Positions 12,459-23,762 of a stretch of 64,000 nt of DNA are shown in pieces (within the stretch, counting starts at the first letter, position 1; every line of letters begins with the position of its first letter). The position numbers were made by a program, and so were the translations under genes. The stretch is from NCBI GenBank assembly GCA_035048815.1, contig JAUCBN010000020.1, positions 6,703,501 through 6,767,500 of the forward strand, given 5' to 3'. The notes beneath the pieces are model-generated. The model was given only the letters and a program-made list of their open reading frames with translations. It had not been told where the DNA came from and ran no database searches. This stretch comes from Abelmoschus esculentus. Its lineage: Eukaryota; Streptophyta; Magnoliopsida; Malvales; Malvaceae.

Positions 12459-12714
12459 GCGTGCATGTCCAAATTGGCTTTATAGTGAATTTGTTCGAAT
12501 TTTAACCATGTAAAAAGCTTAAAATTTGAGATTAATTTATATAATTAGGTTCAAAATACCATGATTAACTATTTGAAACCATAAAATTTGATTTAATATC
12601 ATTTTCGATCGTTTTATAGGGTTCAGAGCGTGCATGTCTAAATTGGCTTTATAATGAACTCGTTCGAATTTTAACCGCGTATAAAGCACAAAAATTGAGA
12701 TTAAGTTGTATAAT
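12459..12714 (+). repeat. 169-bp satellite, short block between insertions
   Basis: About 1.5 monomers of the same satellite. The block begins with the second GCGTG copy of the solo-LTR duplication and ends at TTGTATAAT, where the CACTA transposon was inserted. Satellite resumes at 24271 in the same orientation. Confidence 0.95.
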
Positions 12715-13225
12715 CACTACACCAGAACTGGTATATAGCGATAGTTCTAGTGGCGTTTTTAACACAAACGCCACAATATGTATCACTTATAGTGGCGTTT
12801 TAACACAACCGCCGCAAAGAGTATCTTTTTGTGGCGTTTTCTCAACGAACGCCGCAACAAACTTAGGTATTAGTTGCGTTTTTGATAAAAACGCTGCAAT
12901 AGATGTACATTAGTGGCGTTTCTGATTAAAACGCCGAAAAGATATGTACATTAGTGGCATTTGTGAGAAAACGCCACAGATAGAATACGTACTAGTGGCA
13001 TTTTTGATAAAAACGCCGCAAATAGATGTATATAAATTGGTGGCGTTTATGATTAAAACGCCGCAAAGAGATGTACATTAGTGGCATTTATGACAAAAAC
13101 GCCGTAGAAAACATAGGTATTAGTTGCGTTTTAGACAAAACCGCTGCAAATAGATGTACATTAGTGGCGTTTTTGTCAACAAATGCCGCAAATGAGTTCT
13201 GATATTAGTAAAACGCTGAAAATCT
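12715..13225. repeat. CACTA left subterminal inverted-motif array
   Basis: About eleven units of the form GTGGCGTTT-N(4-8)-AAACGCCGC, spaced roughly 40-45 bp. Each is a small inverted repeat. In En/Spm elements such subterminal motifs are binding sites for the element-encoded TNPA-like protein; here that role is inferred. Confidence 0.85.
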
Positions 13226-15073
13226 TACCGTTTTGAACCTTTCTCATTATCCCCAATTAAATCAGTCGATTAACCTTATTTCTCTTCCCCTTCATCGCAA
13301 TCTTCTCCCATTATCCCATTCCCCCTTAAAAATTCTTGTATCGGTCAGAATCGAAGCCCTCACCGGAGTCGAATCCCTCACTGGAATCAAAGCCCTCACC
13401 TTAATTGAAGCTTCCAATAGTCGGTGCTTCTGCCTTGCCTGCCCTCCTTTCTTCTATCTCGGTGGTTCTGTCTCGCCAGCGATCTCTGCCTATGATCAAA
13501 CGGTTTGTTGTTTCTTACTGGTAGAATGGATTGGTTATGAAGTACATTTGTTATTTTGACTGATATTAAATTTTTCCAGAATTAACTTTTGATTTTCTTA
13601 TGATCAAATGGTGGTTCTGTCTCGGTACCTAGTAGTAATTTTTTTTGGTTTTCTTAGTTTAGTTTGTTATGTTGTTCGGTTATGGGGATTTTGTAGTTAG
13701 GTTTGATTTGAATGTTTTTGAGAGCATATTAATTTTGTAGGTGTGTTGGCATTAATTTTGAATGATTTTGTAGTTCGGTGGTAATTTCCATATAGCGAAT
13801 TCGATCTTTATTAAAAATAAGAATTGAAATTTTTTTACTAGAAAACTTGTATACATCTATATTCAGTGCATTTCACGTATAATGTGTTGTTTATTGCTTG
13901 AAATTTTACTAGGAAAACTTTCCATGATCGTTATAAGATGAAATATATATATATATATAAATTAGAGAATAAAGAGAATCAAATATATGGCAAAATGTTG
14001 TACCATTTGTGCATTATATAGTCGACATTTCTTAAGAGCATATTTTACACAATTATGGAGGAGAGATGAGCATTTGCTTACATCAATGGCTGTGTTGATT
14101 ATTTTGTAATACTAAAATTTGTTATCACTTGGTTATTTGACTTTTTTGTGACATATAATAGATCCAGATTCAGACAGTATTATTGCAGCTCAATTTTTGT
14201 ATTGCTCTTGTAAATGTTTGACCTGGAATCCTTTACATATATAAGAGATATCTTCCCTAGTTTCTTTACCAACTTAAAAACCAAGTCTTTTAAATTTTTA
14301 AATCCAGGTTAGTTTCTAATTATTTCTGTCACTATTAGCTTAATAGATTTTTCATCAACTTTTGAACCGGATGCATACAGTAAATATTTTAGAGAAACAT
14401 TTGCATGTAAAAACTAAGAAGTTTTATTACCATTTGCCTGTAAATATTTAAGAGTCAGCACTCAGCATGATATAATCACAAGTGTTATTCCTACATGATA
14501 AAGGAGTTTGAGTTTGTTGGTGTCTTTAGTCTTCCTGTGAGTTTAAAATTCTCTTATCACTGAGGTGAGCTTTTATAATCATTTTTTAATTGGTTGATAT
14601 GGTAGATTGTAAAATTGAAGTATGATATGGCATCTCTAATAAGGTCTAGATTTAAAGGCGAATAGGTTGATAATTTTAATTATTTTTTTAATTGGTTGAT
14701 AATTTCTCATTTTTGTATGTGCAACATAATTATTGTTGTGCTTTGTGACAGAAATACTTTCATTTTCTCAAAAGACGATAAACAAAAAAATTGGAAAATA
14801 GTGGAGAGACTCCTTCGAGATAGTCAAATGGAGGTTGGATTCTTTTTTCCGTCTAATATCACAGTTAATATTATTAGAATTTATGATATTGAACATTTTA
14901 TTGATAACAAGAAGAAAGTATCAAAAAGTTATTAGTTGAGAGTTATGGTCTCTGGATGAAGTACAAAATAAGTTAGTGCGTAAAGTACACTTACCTATTT
15001 TTGTATTTTTATCTAATAATATTGAATGTATATCACAATTACTAACTTTTTTATTTTGTTTATTACAAGTATT
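13226..15073 (+). other. CACTA 5' non-coding region
   Basis: No convincing coding region. A C/T-rich stretch (13240-13520) with a possible donor just after 13500 may be a 5' untranslated exon. The rest is AT-rich and intron-like, with a short (AT)n tract near 13950. Reading frames at 13233-13559 and 14696-14935 match no family I know. Confidence 0.45.
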
Positions 15074-16173
15074 ATGCCTAGGAGGAAATTAAATAGCTTA
15101 AATATTGTTCAAGTTCCTCGAATAGAGGAAGAAACAAATGAAGATGATTTCTCTGGTGATGGATCTTCACAAATTCCTGAAACGGTTGAAAATATTGAAA
15201 TAGAAGGTATTTTAAAACTTTATTTGAATTATATCTAATTGTTATATCGAAATCATTTTAATAAGTTTTGACTTGATATATAGGTGGCAATGGTCGAAGG
15301 CGCAAGACTATAGGGTGTACGACCTTGACGAAATTATACGATCTCCCAGTTGGAGAACGTGTGAAAGTTTCAAGGAACGATGCTGGTCAACCTATTGGGG
15401 CAGAAGTAGGTGTTTTGGCAAGTTATTTAGGTATTGTTGCACGCAATGCTTCAATTTTGCCAATAAATTATGAGTCATGGCGTCAAATGCCGAATAGTAA
15501 CAAAAACCAAGCTCTTGATCTTGTTAAGGTAATAATATTATTATAGTAGCTAATTCTTTATATTTAAATAATAATATTTATATTTGTTTTGAATGTGTAA
15601 TTTTCAGGATAAATTTTCTTTAGATGTCTTAGACGATTATGTGAAGCATGCCTTAGGAAAGAAATGGAGAGACTATAAAAGCTTTTTGAAGAAGACATAT
15701 TTCAAGAATACTCTTGGCCTTCAAGAGAAGCTTCAAAGCGTTCCCCTAGGAATACTTGGTATCAATGGGAAGATGTGGTCAGGTTTTAAAGTTCAACAAA
15801 AGGAAAGGTAATATCGACTCCATTTAAAAAATGATATTATATCATTATAATATGAAATTCATACGTAATAAAAATTGGAAATTACATAGGATCGAGAGCG
15901 CGTCGGAGTTGCTAGTAGACAAAAACAAAAATTTACTCACACAGCTGGGACAAAGAGCTTTGCTAGAATAGCTAATGAAGAGGTATTAAGTTTTTTTCTT
16001 AAAGATTATTTTTACATGTATTAAATTAAAGTTAATATTCATTTTTATTATGTTGTAGCTTGTTACGACTGGTACTAACATTGGACGGTTAAAGCTCTTC
16101 GATATTACACACACAAAAAAGGATGGCTCTCCGATGACTCCTGAAAGCTGGAGAAATTATGGTATATTCATTG
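15074..16173 (+). pseudogene. Transposase_24-type (PF03004) CACTA gene, 5' part, decayed
   Basis: Exons inferred from GT/AG sites and family motifs are 15074-15206, 15284-15528, 15608-15807, 15890-15982 and 16059 to the insertion point at 16173. The ATG at 15074 starts an acidic leader. Exon 2 gives GGNGRRRKTIG, then LTKLYDLPVGERVKV and GQPIGAEVGVLASYLG. Exon 3 gives KKWRDYKSFLKKTYF. Exon 4 gives KFTHTAGTKSFARIANEE. Exon 5 gives TKKDGSPMTPESWRNYG. These follow the order of the plant Ptta/En/Spm transposase family. The frame changes near 15735, where the family-like WYQWEDVVRF is read in another frame, and a TAA at 15787-15789 follows. It is therefore a pseudogene even before the retroelement insertion; the 3' exon is at 23048-23562. 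Confidence 0.85.
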
Positions 16174-16532
16174 TGTCGCGTGTCAAAAGTGCGCGTTTAG
16201 TGCAAGCGGACATATCGCAAGTAATAAGTGATAAGTATGTTATCGAATTAACGTCTCCTCAGGGACTGGTATACTTAATATGCTTCCTTCATCTTCTTGC
16301 TCTGTAGAAAGATAAAAAACACAAGTGAGTTGATGTGATTTATTTAAACTAAAATAATTGAATAAAAATAAAGAGTCGAAATATTAGAGAGAGAGATGGG
16401 CCAGGATCCAGTTGTATTGTATTGTGGACTTGATTGACTTGTCTTTATCCAATGCAATCGTATATCTCTGCCTCGGCAGCACTGTAGTTTACTGCCTGGG
16501 CAGCGATAACGCTGTCTGCCGCGGCAATCCCT
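16174..16532 (-). mobile_element. Element B 3' LTR, truncated
   Basis: Only the terminal 359 bp (sense 3' end) remain. The sequence passes from LTR (GCAATCCCTTGC) straight into the internal 3' region (ATGAAGAAGAG) at about 16532, with GC shared by both parents of the junction, consistent with a microhomology deletion. The 24-nt-spaced TGCC palindromes are retained. Confidence 0.92.
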
Positions 16533-17056
16533 TGCATGAAGAAGAGATTTTCTAGAGCCGGTGGTAGGCACCTATAGTTACTTTTCCAAAAATCTAAGTC
16601 TTTATCACCTAAGTTCATTAAAAGAATTCCTATAATCCATAAGTCCCAAAAGTGTTTAAAGTTCTTCCTATAGTAAGCTTCTAAGTTTTCATCCTTAAGC
16701 ATCCTAAGGTTAAGCCCTCTTAACAGAACCTAAACATGGTAAGGAGAAAGATTTCTATAGCCTTAAAGAATAAACTAAGGCAATATTGATGATGAGCAGT
16801 GCAAGAGTGTAGGCAGTTAATTCAAGTAAGGCGGGGAGCATAAAAATTAAAGAAATCACTGGAATACTCCCTTTTTTTGGCAAGGCCGTGTCAGTAGATC
16901 ACTGCCTTGGCAGTCAGTCTGCACCCCCAAACTCAAACCAAGCATTGTCCTCAATGCTTTATATTTGGAAGGAATAAACGGCAAAACAGAATATGAATTA
17001 TATGCAACAAGGAAAAATAGTAAAAGCAATGAATATTGAATAAAGGACAAAGAATT
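16533..17056 (-). other. Element B 3' non-coding region (partial)
   Basis: Keeps one of the family's 26-nt hairpins (16552-16577, one stem change). It also keeps the hairpin AAGCATTG-TCCT-CAATGCTT (16940-16959) and the neighbouring second polypurine-tract-like motif (GAGTTTGGGGGTG in sense, near 16921-16934). The other hairpins and the terminal polypurine tract were deleted. Confidence 0.75.
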
Positions 17057-18592
17057 TTAGAGCGATTCCGAAGAGCTGCTCGTAACAATTTACCTCCGTT
17101 GCCTAGATGCCAAGTGCTTTGTCCTTGGGGAGGGCGATGGTTGCGCCTTTGCTTGCCTCGGCGGCTGGACTTGAGTGGGTGGGGTTCTATGCATTGGGGC
17201 TTCTACTTCTTCTCCTTCTTCAACATCCGCCATCTCTTCGGTTATCATCACGTCTATTCCTCCTCCCATCGCAGTTGCTCCTCCGGTGTGGTGTGTGCTT
17301 GGGCCGGCGGCAGTAGAGCCTTGGTGTACATAAGCATCTATCTCAGCGGATAGACTGCCCATGATAATTGGCGATCTTGGTGGAGTGTTGAAAACGACTC
17401 TCCGCTTGGATGGCCTTCGGCTGACAGACGAGGCCACGGCAGAGTCTGCCGCCCTAGATGGTCCAGTCGCCTGGTATTGGGGCTGAGGGTCCGGATGGAA
17501 GAACGGTCGCGGTCCTCCTGGGGCTGGTGTAGTCTCGGTGTAGGGTGCGGCAGTAACGAACATATTGCTTGGGAATTTCGGGAATTGTACGCCTTGGTCC
17601 GGGAAGGCGTGCAACATCATCTGTGCGAGAGTGCCATTGAAGTCCCGCTGGTACTCCATGTACCGTTGTTGTCGAAGATCCATTGCGGCCATTCGTTGCA
17701 AGAGTTCTTGATACGGGTCTGCTGCGGCAGAGGTATGGACAGTACCAGGCATATCTGCCGTGTACTGGGCCCTGACAGCAGTATCGGCAGTGAACTGCTG
17801 CGGTGTTGCCTGGACAGGTTCTGCTTGTGTGATCTGCATGACTTTGTGGCAGAATTCCCTGGTCCATCCTCTTCTTGGGGGTGTGTATTCATCCGTTTAT
17901 TCAATGGGTACACCTGTAGAAACACATAAACCCGTAATCAAGCAAGGGAAATACAATGGTCCTCGATCTTTCTTACCGCACTCGTGAATTTCCCATAGGA
18001 TAATTTCTCCAATGTTGATGGTCCTTTTGTTGATGATGGATTGGATAAGCACCAATCTCTTGCGATCCACCGTGCTATTGTGTGATGTTGGGATGAGGCG
18101 TCGTTTGACGAAGGTGTTCCACATCTTGGCCTCCGGCTTCAAGCTTTGTCTTGTCACGGATCCTCGATGGGTACCGGTTTCCCATGGAGTGTTCACGTAA
18201 CAAAGATCGTCTTTGATAAGTTCATAGTCCTCGGCAGTGATATCTTCCAAGAAGTCAGCATGGAGATCACTGTCCGGGGTGAGGCCGTAGAAGTTATTGA
18301 TCGTATCGGCATCAAGCTGCACAGGCCTGCCGCGGCAGTGAACGAATAGGGAGTCTTTGCTGGGCCCATGAGCGTAGAACTCCCGCACGATTGTGGCGTT
18401 TGCCTGGGCAGGTTGCAAACAAAATATTTCCCAATTCTGGTACTTTATTCTATCGAACAAGTAGTGTTCAATGCCGTAATTCTCTTCATCCGCGTGCTGG
18501 AACCCTTGTTCTTCCCAAAGTTGCCTTGCGATGAAAGATCGATTGAATCGATCTTCAACGTTGGCTGGGGCGAATCTTTTGTAAGTTGCCAT
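17057..18592 (-). pseudogene. Element B ORF2: PF20167-like 'putative plant transposon protein', nonsense-interrupted
   Basis: The start is the ATG at 18592 (MATYKRFAPANVEDRF); the ancestral stop is at 17057. The N-terminal half has motifs I associate with PF20167: IVREFYAHGPSKDSLFVHCR, DTINNFYGLTPDSD, WNTFVKRRLIPTSHNSTVD and GPLYFPCLITGLC. The C-terminal half is Pro/Ser/Gln-rich, with a helical stretch (DLRQQRYMEYQRDFNGTLAQ) and basic patches (RRPSKRR and the C-terminal tail). A GAA to TAA change stops the frame at 17897 after GVPIE, and an AAA to TAA change stops it again at 17090. The rest stays in frame. The biochemical role is unknown; the family is known to me only as transposon-associated. 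It sits about 480 bp after ORF1 on the same strand. Confidence 0.8.
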
Positions 18593-19071
18593 CAAGAAAG
18601 AGAAAATTTAGTTCTTAGAGGTTTTCTTGAAGAGAATCTGGAGATTTAAAAGGGATTAGTAGGCAGAGAGTAATTGAGAGAGTGATTGTTAAGAATACTA
18701 AAGAAAGCAAGAAAGTAAGAGTGAATAGTTCAAGAGGAAGGAGTTTCTTATATAGGCCTCGGCCTTGTGACCGTTGAGATCACTAGCCGTTGTAACCGTT
18801 TCCTTCTTCTGTCGTTTCCTTTTCTGCCGCGGCAGGAATCTCAGCAGACTAGCCGTTACACTTTTCTTCCCGTTGGGGACTGTTGTGGCTCTGACACTGT
18901 TGTATTGCCTCGGCAGAGTTCCTACTGTGAACTATTTTTCCCCTATCTTTACTTTTTATTCCTGAATAAAAATTTAAACACACAAAAGAAAAATACTGAA
19001 AACGAAAATAATTAGAAAAATAAAAATAAACTACTAACCCTAATATAATAAAGAAAAGGAAAAGGGAGAGG
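18593..19071 (-). other. Element B ORF1-ORF2 spacer
   Basis: Non-coding. It holds several TGCC/GGCA palindromes (TGCCGCGGCA near 18825, TGCCTCGGCA near 18905), a run of GCCGTT repeats, and a TATA-like box shortly before ORF2. It corresponds to 37097-37574 in C and 49134-49595 in E. No sign of reverse transcriptase or integrase coding. Confidence 0.8.
18745..18754 (-). promoter_or_regulatory. Candidate internal TATA box upstream of ORF2 (element B)
   Basis: TATATAAGAA in sense, preceded by GGCCGAGGCC, about 155 nt before the ORF2 ATG. The same box occurs in C (37252-37261) and E (49276-49285) and is lost in D. It resembles the LTR TATA context (CCTATATAAAGACC). A separate ORF2 transcript is inferred only. 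Confidence 0.45.
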
Positions 19072-21605
19072 TTAGGTTACTGGTGGAGAGCATGCGAATG
19101 CATCTCCCAAAATTATTTTCTCCCTTAGGACCAAATTATGTATCGGTTGTGGGCCGCTCCTTAGTGTTGTCTGTCCATCCATCTTGGGCTTGATTTTCTT
19201 GCCGAATATCCTGCCGAGCAGACTGCCCAGGTAGGATATCTTATTGTCTATTATGTGGATGGCCTTACATTCCTCTGGATCGTTATACCTTTTTAAGTTG
19301 TGCAATGCATTGAGTTTGACTTGTTGGTCATTGACTCGCATAGCCAAATCTCCTTTTTCCACGCCAATCAATGTACGTCCAGTTGCTAGGAAGGGTCTCC
19401 CAAGGATAATCGGTGCGTTGTCATCTGCTTCACAATCAAGGACAAGGAAGTCGGCAGGAAAAATAAACTTGTCAACTCTTACCAGTATGTCCTGGATTTT
19501 GCCTTCAGGATGCACATAGGATCTATCCGCGAGATGGAGCATTACTGTTGTAGGCTATTGCCTTCCAATTCCAAGCTTTTGGAAGACTGATTCAGGCATG
19601 AGGTTTATACTTGCTCCAAGGTCGCATAGGGCCTTTCCTTCATAACTCTTTCCTATCGCACAAGGTATAGTGAAGCAACCAGGATCTTTTAACTTTGGTG
19701 GCATGCAGTTATGCAGCATTGCCATGCATCCCTCGGTGGCAGCCACTGTCTCAAACTCACCTATTCGTTTTCTCTTTTCTTTTAAGAACTTGGCATAGTT
19801 GGGCATTTGTTCAATGGCCTCAATGAATGGTATGTTGATGTGGACTTGCTTCAAGATATCGAGGAACTTCTTGAACTGTTGATCCTGTTTTTGTTTTTTC
19901 AACCTTTGCGGGAAAGGTGGTGGTGGTCTCATCTCTTCCAGGGTTTCTTTAGTTTGGAATCGTATACCTGGCACCACTGGAATTTTTGCTGCCTCGGCAG
20001 ACTGCTCAGGCGCTGCAGTGCTTGCTGTCGGGGCAGTGTTGTCAGTCTCGGTTTTCTCAGCCTCTTCTCTTGGTTGATCCGCCGGTTGGGTTCGGTTCTC
20101 TGGGATCTTCTCTTTCAACTGTAGACCACTCCTGGTAGTGATTGCCTTACACTGTTCATGGCTTAGTACCTTAGCAACCTCAGTATTGCTAGGTAGGCCT
20201 CCTTGTGGTCTAGTGTTTATACATTGAGCAAACTGTCCAACCTGAGTTTCCAGAGTTTTTATGGCCGCTTCTTGATTTTGTAGCCTCATCTCAGTCCTAT
20301 TCATGAAGGCGTCGGCCTCTTGATGAAATTACTATTTTCCGCCATGTATGACTCGGTTTTCATCATGAAGGCCTTTAGCGTGTCTTCCAATGAATTGACC
20401 GGTTGCTGCTGCATCTGCTGCGGCGGCATCGGTTGTTGGACTTGCTGCTGCGGCATTGGCTGCTGAAATCTCGGTGGTTGGGTGATTGGGTTTAAGGTAT
20501 TATTTGGGTTGCTCCATGATAAGTTTGGATGCCTCTTCCATGAGGGGTTGTACGTGTTGGACATCATATTGTTACAGTTGTAGTTCCCAACATACCTACC
20601 GGTTTCTTGATTCATGCAATCAACAGAACTGTGGTTACCTCCACATAAATCACAATATGAATCAATTACCTTGACCTCACGGGTATTGTTTTGTAATTGT
20701 AGGTTTTGCACCATCTTGGTAAGAGAGGCCAATTGTGCTGCCACTGAACTTGATGAATCTAATTCGTTTACCGTGGCTTGGCGTCTTACTCCTCCTCGCC
20801 TAGATGTCGGAAACTGGAAGTCATTCCTTGTGAGTTTATTTAAAATTTGAATAGCTTCCTCGGGTGCCTTGTCCAGGAGTGTGCCGTTTGCCGAGGCATC
20901 TAACATCATCCTTGTCGGGGCATTCGTGGCGTTGTAAAACATTGTCACTTGTGTCCATAAGGGAAATCCATGCAGCGGACACTTGTGCAATAGCTCTCTG
21001 TAGCGTTCCCATGCCTCGTACATTGGTTCGTCTTCAGCCTGTCGGAAAGAAGTAATTTCATTACGAATTCTATCATATAGATTAGTAGGATTAAAGCGAG
21101 TAATGAAATCACAGCGAAGTTCACTCCAGGATCCAATAGATCCCGCTGGAATGCTATTCAACCAAGCTTTCGCCCTATCCCTCAGTGAATAGGGGAATAA
21201 CTTTAACCGCAAGACATCTTCATGGACTCCTTGGATTTTGAAAGAGTTGCAGATTTCCATGAAAGATTTGAGATGCTGCCTTGCGTCTTCAGTTGCAGAC
21301 CCACCAAATTGTCCAATTGTATTTAACATGTTGAACATAACAGGTTTAAGTTCAAAATGGGCTGCTTCAATTTCGGGTGTAACGACTCCTGGGTTTAGTC
21401 CATTTAAGTCCTCCTCCAAGAAATCTCTGACAGTCAGCTGTCGCGGCCCAGGTGGCGGCGGAAGACCTTCATTGCCGGCAGGTATGTTTTGTCCTGCCTG
21501 AACCTCTGCCATGACTCCTCGGATTTGTCTCCTCAACCTTAACCCTGTTCTTTCAATCTCAGGATCTAACTCGTATAAGGGGTTGGTTGGATTGGCCCTG
21601 GTCAT
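19072..21605 (-). pseudogene. Element B ORF1: gag-protease, near full length, frameshifted
   Basis: This is the full-length layout of the family polyprotein, about 845 aa from the ATG at 21605 to the stop at 19072. The gag domain (LKLFPYSLRDRAKAWLNSIP...) is followed by a zinc knuckle C-X2-C-X3-H-X4-C (CDLCGGNHSSVDC). Next come a Gln/Pro/Met-rich linker, TRSGLQLKEKIP, the protease (active site CDLGASINLMP, Asp-Leu-Gly instead of Asp-Thr-Gly, and later IILGRPFLATGRT) and the end SPPVT. One base is missing near 20313 relative to D, which shifts the frame after NFIKRP. A TAG at 19555 stops it again after KLGIGRQ. The product would package RNA and cleave itself. The frame ends soon after the protease with no pol downstream, which defines the family as non-autonomous. 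Confidence 0.9.
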
Positions 21606-21685
21606 ACACCAAGAAAAACAAAAGTAAAATAAAAATAAAAATAAAAAGAAACAAGAAAACAAGAAAAATAAAATTTAGTTGTCAG

Positions 21686-21703
21686 TCCCCGGCAACGGCG
21701 CCA
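21686..21703 (-). other. Element B primer-binding site (tRNA-Asp)
   Basis: TGGCGCCGTTGCCGGGGA in sense, exact complement of the plant tRNA-Asp 3' end including CCA, 6 nt from the 5' LTR. The same primer is used by Athila elements, to my knowledge. Confidence 0.92.
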
Positions 21704-21709
21704 AAAACT

Positions 21710-23042
21710 TGTCACGTGTCAAAAGTGCACGTTTAGTGCAAGCGGACACATCGCAAGTAATAAGTGATAAGTATGTTATCGAGTTATCGTCTCCTCAAGG
21801 ACTGGTATACTTAATATGCTTCCTTCATCTTCTTGCTCTATAGAAAGATAAAAAACACAAGTGAGTTGATGTGATTTATTTAAACTAAAATAATTGAATA
21901 AAAATAAAGAGTCGAAATATTAGAGAGAGAGATGGGCCAGGATCCAGTTGTATTGTATTGTGGACTTGATTGACTTGTCTTTATCCAATGCAATCGTATA
22001 TCTCTGCCTCGGCAGCACTGTAGTTTACTGCCTGGGCAGCGATAACGCTGTCTGCCGCGGCAATCCCTTGCTCGTGGGCAGACTTTACCAAAGTTCGGCA
22101 ATGTGTCCTTGAATGACTCCGCTTATCCCTAAGTCAGAGTGCTGTTGATGACTAGTCCTTGATGATACCTCCCGGCGTGAACCAATTATACTCACCAACC
22201 AATCTCACACTTCTTTTAGCCGCTGAAACTCTTAACCTATCCCTAGGCCGGTTAGTATTTCGCGATTGAAACACCGTACTTACCCCTTTCGTGAATCTAA
22301 CTCTCCCGAGCTTAGATAAATGGATTACTCACAAACTTCCCTCCCGGGCTTGAATGCGAGAACAAGGAATAACAAAGGATAAGCAAACCTTGATAATCTT
22401 TATTGCATTGAATAAAAGACAAATTACAATCTCCTCTCACAAATACTCTACAACCTTCACTTAAACCCTATGAAGGTTTTAGAACATGATGGAGAGGAAG
22501 GAAACAAGAGTAGAAGTCGGCTCTCCCTAGGTATTTCGATATCCCATACATTGGGTGGCTAGGTCTTTATATAGGCTAGACCTAGGGCAAACCTTTCCTA
22601 AGTAGAATACAACTTGGAGTAGGGAACAAGTCAAGTACATAATAATATTATATTTCCAAGTTTGAATTCGGCTAAGGGGGCTTTCCCACGTGGTCTTCCT
22701 TTGGGCTTTTCCTTGTGCTAGCCAGCTCCGATTCTTGGGCTTCAAGTCCAAACACGTTCCTTATATTTTTGTCTTTCCAACGCCTGTCACTTTGCTTCCT
22801 GTCTTCCTGTTGCTGCCTCGGCATCAGGTCCTGCCTCGGCCTTGTCGCTGCCTCGGCAATAGTTTTCCTGCACAGATATGAAAACGCAGTAAAACGTGCC
22901 TTTTTTTCTATAAATATTATCTATTTAAGTATAACTTCTAAATATATCACAATAAGCACATGCATTGGTTCAAGTGGGTGAATATTTGGTGATAAATGCC
23001 GATAAAAGGAGTAAAAAGTGATAGTGTGTTGAGCACTTATCA
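21710..23042 (-). mobile_element. Element B 5' LTR (1333 bp)
   Basis: A complete LTR from TGTCACGTGTC (21710) to CACTTATCA (23042), directly followed by CATTG. It has a TATA box near 22570 (sense). Palindromes TGCC-NN-GGCA at 22814, 22832 and 22849 lie in U3; three 24-nt-spaced ones near 22008-22066 lie in U5. Confidence 0.95.
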
Positions 23043-23047
23043 CATTG

Positions 23048-23562
23048 CTCCTAAAAATTTGTAATATGTTTTAAATAATGTTTTCATTAATTATGTATTC
23101 GTAAATGATTATCAGATGAAAATGAAGGAAAAAAGGACAGAGTATGAAGTTACGGCTTCAACTGATGGTTCTGCTAATATTGGTGATATCAAAATTCAAG
23201 TTTTTGCCGACATTTTGGGTCCTGAAAGATATGGCAGAGTGCGTTGTCAAGGATCATTTGTTACCCCAAGAAAATATTTTGGATCAAACTCGTCTCAGTA
23301 CATGCCATCACAAAGCCAATCTTCTCAAGCGGAAGTTAATCGTTTAAAACAACAATTAACTCAATTTCAAGCCGAGATAGAAGCTAAAGAAGCTGAGAGA
23401 GAAAGGAGAGAAGCTGAAAGGGAAGCAGAGAGAGCAACCAAAGAAGCTGAAAGAAAAGCAAGAGAAGTAGAGAGAGAAGCAGCATAGCAGAATCTTCAAA
23501 AACAGTTTCAAGATATGATGGCGATGTTAAAGCAGAACCAACAAAAGAATTCGTCACCTTAG
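23048..23562 (+). pseudogene. Transposase_24-type CACTA gene, 3' part
   Basis: Exon 5 resumes at 23048 right after the CATTG duplication and ends near 23060 at a GT. The last exon starts after CAG at 23115. It reads KEKRTEYEVTASTDGS, then FADILGPERYGRVRCQGSFV and TPRKYFGSNSS, the C-terminal signature of the PF03004 plant family. A long charged Glu/Arg/Ala coiled coil follows. A TAG at 23485 interrupts the coil; the coding sense continues (QNLQKQFQDMMAMLKQNQQ) to TAG at 23560, the likely original stop. The phase at the exon 5/6 junction does not fit cleanly, a further sign of decay. Confidence 0.85.
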
Positions 23563-23762
23563 TTGATTTTATGTTGATTAGGGTTGTAGTTGTTACTTAA
23601 TTGTTGTTTTACTGTTGAATTATAATTTACTTTAATGTTATACACTTCACTTTTGTTGCTTAAGTGGATATTATTAATTTTCAATTTTATTATGTTTGAA
23701 TATTTTATAGGTACAATGTGATAGTAATAAAATACATGAAGAATTTGGTGCAATCAAATCTA

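Larger units (their letters stand above)
16174..23042 (-). mobile_element. Retroelement B: non-autonomous Athila-like LTR element nested in the CACTA gene
   Basis: Element B is bounded by TGTCGCG at 16174 and CTTATCA at 23042, with the perfect 5-bp target duplication CATTG (16169-16173, 23043-23047). Sense is minus. Order in sense: 5' LTR (21710-23042), PBS, ORF1, spacer, ORF2, 3' region, truncated 3' LTR. By eye the 359 bp shared by its LTRs differ at about seven positions, mostly transitions clustered in the first 150 bp, so it is fairly young. It has no reverse transcriptase or integrase. A deletion removed about 970 bp of the 3' LTR together with the adjoining 3' region, including the real polypurine tract. 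Confidence 0.95.

Noticed and set aside
17036..17929. Plus-strand frames opposite ORF2 (up to 161 aa in the copies)
   Set aside because: They are antisense shadows of ORF2, kept open by its GC-rich codons.
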